NCBI GenBank assembly: GCA_017464765.1
Contig: JAFTYK010000029.1
Location: 1 to 44,397 of the forward strand
Source of the DNA: Ruminococcus sp.
GTDB lineage: Bacteria > Bacillota > Clostridia > Oscillospirales > Acutalibacteraceae
Length of the DNA stretch: 44,397 bases
Direction of reading: 5' to 3'
Position 1 is the first letter of the stretch. Each line of letters begins with the position of its first letter. This document shows, piece after piece, positions 41,547 through 44,397 of this stretch. The position numbers and the translations under genes were made by a program. The notes beneath the pieces are model-generated. The model saw nothing but the letters and a program-made list of their open reading frames with translations. It did no database searches and was not told the DNA's origin.

Positions 41547-42245
41547 TTGTTTAGTGAGCTTGTTGCATTGTTCCATGGTAACGGGGACTTTATGTCCATT
41601 ATTATCCATATTCTTGCAATTTTAATGATTATTTTTCTGGTGTTGCCGTTTCACGAGTGGGCGCATGCGTGGGTAGCGTCTCTCCTTGGTGACACTTCGA
41701 TTAAATACAGGGGACGCTTGTCCTTAAACCCTTTGTCGCATATTGACTACATGGGCGCTTTGTGTCTTCTTTTGTTTGGTTTTGGTTGGGCGAAACCTGT
41801 TCCGATTAACGAGAGGAATTTCAAAAACCCTAAGGTAGGCATGGGAATTGTGGCTTTAGCGGGTCCTGTGGCTAACGTTGTCGCAGCGCTGGTTGGCGGA
41901 TTTGTTTTCTTTTCTGTTGCGTTTTTAGCGCCTAAGTTTTTGATGACAACTTTCGGCTCGTATGTGGGAATGTTTTTGCAGTACTACATCGTAATCAACT
42001 GTTCGCTCGCGGTGTTTAATCTGCTTCCTATTCCACCGCTTGACGGCTCGAAAATTTTGTTTGCGTTCTTACCTGACAAGTGGGTTTACAAGTTTTATCA
42101 GTATGAAAGAGTTTTTACAACTGTGTTGTTTGTGTTAATCATTGTTGGAGTGCTTGATATTCCGCTGATGTATCTGCAGTCGTTCCTGCTTGACTTTGTG
42201 AACACTGTGTGTTCATTCCCGTTCAAGCTTATACTGGGAGTTTAA
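41547..42245 (+). CDS. Site-2-protease-family (M50) membrane metalloprotease
   Basis: This 232-residue polytopic protein has the zinc site HEWAH (HExxH, ~37-41) in the first long hydrophobic segment and the third ligand Asp in NLLPIPPLDGSKI (~158-170). A conserved RLSLNPLSHID loop (~57-67) lies between them. It would cut within membranes. Bacterial members of this short type are widespread in Firmicutes but their substrates are mostly unknown. The start is TTG 41547, eight bases after GGAGG. It heads the cluster with scpA, scpB and the DUF2953 gene, the usual order in Clostridia. Confidence 0.92.
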   Translation: MFSELVALFHGNGDFMSIIIHILAILMIIFLVLPFHEWAHAWVASLLGDTSIKYRGRLSLNPLSHIDYMGALCLLLFGFGWAKPVPINERNFKNPKVGMGIVALAGPVANVVAALVGGFVFFSVAFLAPKFLMTTFGSYVGMFLQYYIVINCSLAVFNLLPIPPLDGSKILFAFLPDKWVYKFYQYERVFTTVLFVLIIVGVLDIPLMYLQSFLLDFVNTVCSFPFKLILGV

Positions 42246-42280
42246 TTTATCTTAGCAATTTAGTTTTGGGAGGGTAATGA

Positions 42281-43054
42281 ATGGACGAAAATAAGAATAT
42301 CGACAGCCTTTTGTTGCCCGAAACTCAGGACAAAACCGTTGTTGATGAAAACTTAAAGCTAACATATAAATTCGAGGCTTTCGAGGGTCCGCTGGATTTA
42401 CTTTTAAGCCTCATCACAAAAAACAAAATCGACATTTACGATATCTGTATCGAAGAGCTGCTTTGTCAGTATATGGAACAGATTGAAAAAATGAAAGAAG
42501 AAGATATGGATATTGCGTCTGAGTTTCTGGAGATGGCATCGCGCCTTGTTTACATCAAATCAGTGATGCTCCTTCCAAAATACGAGGAAGAGGCGCAGGA
42601 ACTCAAGAAAGAACTCACAGGACAACTGCTTGAATATCAGGAGTGCCGACGTGTTGCGAAGATGCTTTCTCCGCTCGTTTCTTTTGATACTTTTACAAAG
42701 GAACCGTCGCCTGTTGAGTTTGATTTAACGTATAATCGTATCCATGCTCCAAATGATATTGCACTTGCGTATGTCGGAGCGGTTGGCAGAGGAAAGAGAA
42801 GACTTCCTCCACCAAGGGACGCTTTCGCAGGAATTGTCTCGAGAAAAATCGTTTCGGTCAGCTCTCGTATTATCCACGTTATGCGTAGACTGTGGAGAGG
42901 AAATACCGTTACATACAAGGAGCTTTTCACAGCAAGTAAGGAGAAAAGCGAGCTTGTTGCGACTTTTCTTGCTGTACTCGAGCTTGTGAAAGGCAAGCGT
43001 GTTGTGATTGACGGAAACGGCGAAGACGCTAAAGTTTCGATGATTGAGAGGTAA
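42281..43054 (+). CDS. scpA: Segregation and condensation protein A
   Basis: ScpA is the kleisin of the SMC-ScpAB complex that organises and segregates chromosomes. The 257-residue protein has the N-terminal YKFEAFEGPLDLLLSLI (split ~29-45), KIDIYDICIEEL, and MASRLVYIKSVMLLPK (~87-102), and a winged-helix C-terminus with VVTF-like LAVLELVKG. It carries an extra ~20-residue N-terminal tail. The ribosome site is GGGAGG. The scpB ATG follows 3 bases after its stop. Confidence 0.95.
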   Translation: MDENKNIDSLLLPETQDKTVVDENLKLTYKFEAFEGPLDLLLSLITKNKIDIYDICIEELLCQYMEQIEKMKEEDMDIASEFLEMASRLVYIKSVMLLPKYEEEAQELKKELTGQLLEYQECRRVAKMLSPLVSFDTFTKEPSPVEFDLTYNRIHAPNDIALAYVGAVGRGKRRLPPPRDAFAGIVSRKIVSVSSRIIHVMRRLWRGNTVTYKELFTASKEKSELVATFLAVLELVKGKRVVIDGNGEDAKVSMIER

Positions 43055-43057
43055 GCT

Positions 43058-43744
43058 ATGACAAGAGAAGAATATAAATCCGCGATTGAGGCAATACTTT
43101 TTGCGTCGGGAAGTTCTGTTCCTGTAAGTAGACTTGCGCAGACCTTGGAGCTTACTGAAAATCAGGCAGGAAAAATTGCTGACGAGCTGTGCAAGGATTA
43201 CGAAGAAAGTGAAAGAGGCATCACTGTTATCAAGCTTGATAAAAGCTATCAGATGGTGTCTAAAAAGGAGTATGCAGTGCAAATCAGAACTGCGATGGAT
43301 TTAAGAAGAAACGTTCCGCTTTCGCAGGCTGCGATGGAAGTACTTGCTGTTGTTGCGTACAACCAGCCTGTTACTAAATCGTTTATTGAGCAGGTCAGAG
43401 GTGTTGACTGTTCAGGTGTTATCGGCTCGCTTACTACAAAAGATTTAATCGAAGAAAAGGGCAGACTTGAGCTTCCGGGACGTCCGCTTCTTTACGGCAC
43501 AACGGAAAACTTCTTAAGATGCTTTTCTATTTCATCACTTGATGAGCTTCCACCACTTCCTCAAAAGCAGGAAAATCCTGACGAAAACGCACTTAATGAG
43601 GACGATTCTCAGCTTTCGATTTTTGAAAGTGAGAATAGCACAAATGCTGAAACCGAGAACGCTCAGGATAAAAGCGGTGCGAACAGCGATGACACAATTA
43701 CTGCTACAGTTGGTGAGATTATTGAGCAGGCGACAGCCGAATAG
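43058..43744 (+). CDS. scpB: Segregation and condensation protein B
   Basis: ScpB is a dimeric winged-helix partner of ScpA in the SMC complex. The 228-residue protein has IEAILFASGSSVP (~9-21), two winged-helix domains, and the family signature LAVVAYNQPVTKSFIEQVRG (split ~102-121) followed by LIEEKGRLELPGRPLLYGTT. An acidic, Asn/Glu-rich disordered tail of ~55 residues follows the folded part, longer than in Bacillus. Start ATG 43058. Confidence 0.95.
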   Translation: MTREEYKSAIEAILFASGSSVPVSRLAQTLELTENQAGKIADELCKDYEESERGITVIKLDKSYQMVSKKEYAVQIRTAMDLRRNVPLSQAAMEVLAVVAYNQPVTKSFIEQVRGVDCSGVIGSLTTKDLIEEKGRLELPGRPLLYGTTENFLRCFSISSLDELPPLPQKQENPDENALNEDDSQLSIFESENSTNAETENAQDKSGANSDDTITATVGEIIEQATAE

Positions 43745-43759
43745 TTTTGAGGTTTCATT

Positions 43760-44392
43760 GTGATTGCTTTGTATATTGTGGCATTTTTAGTGCTGTTAAT
43801 AGTTTTTACGTGTTTTGTGAAGCTTAGATTTTTGGCAGTTTATGAAAATGAGCTTAGTTTACAGCTGAAGGTTTTGTTCCTTAGCTTCACTTTAGTTCCT
43901 TATAAGAAAACAGAAAAGAAAAAAACTAAAAAGAAAATTCCAAAAAAGAAAAAAGATGCAAAAAACAAAGATAAGAGCGACGAAAAGAAAAAGCCGTCCT
44001 ACTTAAAAAAACTCAGCGAAAAAAAGGGAGTTTCGGGACTGCTTTTGATGATAAGTGATTTAGCGAAGCTCTTCACTTCTACTTTCAAAGGAATTTTCGC
44101 TAACATAGTGGTTGAAAAATTCGACGTTAACATAAGTGTAGTAGGTGAGGATGCTGCTGACACAGCGCTCAGCTACGGCAAGATTTGTGGTGTTTTTTAC
44201 TCGGCTTTTTCCGTTATCTGCGATAATGTTAAAAAATGCGAGAATTACCACCTAAGCTTAAACCCTGATTTTGATGATGAGGCTAAAGCTAAAGCTTATG
44301 CGAATGTCGAGTTTTATATCCGCACTTTCTATGTGCTTAGATACGCGCTTAGTGCGTTAATCAAATTAGTAAGAATCAGATACAAGAGATAA
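43760..44392 (+). CDS. DUF2953 domain-containing membrane protein
   Basis: This 210-residue protein has an N-terminal hydrophobic segment (~2-22), a very Lys-rich stretch (~48-85), a region with FDVNISVVGEDAADTALSYGK, and a C-terminal FYIRTFYVLRYALSALIKL helix. This is the DUF2953 pattern, a family seen in spore-forming Firmicutes between scpB and the ytfJ/gerW spore gene. Its role is not known to me. The start is GTG 43760 after GAGG. Its stop is 5 bases before the window end, so the next gene is not visible. Confidence 0.87.
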   Translation: MIALYIVAFLVLLIVFTCFVKLRFLAVYENELSLQLKVLFLSFTLVPYKKTEKKKTKKKIPKKKKDAKNKDKSDEKKKPSYLKKLSEKKGVSGLLLMISDLAKLFTSTFKGIFANIVVEKFDVNISVVGEDAADTALSYGKICGVFYSAFSVICDNVKKCENYHLSLNPDFDDEAKAKAYANVEFYIRTFYVLRYALSALIKLVRIRYKR

Positions 44393-44397
44393 TATAA

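Noticed and set aside
1-44397. tRNA, rRNA, CRISPR, insertion sequence, phage or toxin-antitoxin genes
   Set aside because: I looked for T-loop consensus, regularly spaced repeats, transposase or integrase motifs and paired small genes and found none that hold up.

Overview
The window looks like chromosomal DNA from a spore-forming Clostridia species, most likely a gut Oscillospiraceae/Ruminococcaceae-type Firmicute. The reasons are the dipicolinate synthase pair (dpaA-dpaB), a MurT/GatD-like pair, the rod-shape MreB, the M50 protease-scpA-scpB-DUF2953 order, several secreted proteins ending in dockerin-like calcium-binding repeats, moderately AT-rich DNA, clear AGGAGG-type ribosome sites and frequent GTG/TTG starts. 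No phage, insertion sequence, CRISPR array, tRNA or rRNA was seen.

Layout. 1-283 is the tail of a secreted dockerin-like protein. 414-5383 (minus) is a four-gene surface-polymer operon: DUF2079 membrane protein, small lipoprotein, membrane-anchored endonuclease/exonuclease/phosphatase-fold protein, O-antigen-ligase-like protein. 5519-10242 (plus) holds a GNAT acetyltransferase, an ApbE flavin transferase, a sodium-coupled NSS transporter and an HtrA-type protease. murC (minus) follows, then a 23S rRNA methyltransferase coupled to a DUF6994-like gene, a second GNAT, and a MacB-type ABC exporter whose permease gene has an in-frame TGA. 17061-21615 is a cell-wall block: a MurT/GatD-like operon on the minus strand diverges from an alanine racemase-ATP-grasp operon on the plus strand. 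Next come an MGMT-like/SDR pair, mreB, and recD2-comF.

26960-29577 is accessory: a small membrane protein, a DUF1540 protein, a decayed subtilase and a dockerin-like secreted protein. 29713-37587 is mostly housekeeping: dpaAB, a zinc-ribbon protein with metY, ispD and ispF, a D,D-carboxypeptidase, pgi and a small P-loop protein. Two more dockerin-like secreted proteins follow, one of them a BspA-type leucine-rich-repeat protein. The window ends with rpmB (minus) and the M50 protease-scpA-scpB-DUF2953 cluster.

Main themes are the cell envelope (murC, MurT/GatD-like, alr, D,D-carboxypeptidase, mreB, surface polymers), spore maturation (dpaAB, with a good match to a sigma-K-type promoter) and a scattered family of dockerin-like secreted proteins. 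The most notable observations are: a GatD-like subunit that lacks both the nucleophilic Cys and the catalytic His; an alanine racemase paired with an ATP-grasp ligase of unknown product; a single nonsense codon splitting an otherwise intact exporter permease; a decayed subtilase whose start codon and active-site Ser are both lost; and an apparently unnamed domain shared by two of the dockerin-like proteins. I do not see a complete, clearly new defence or mobile system.
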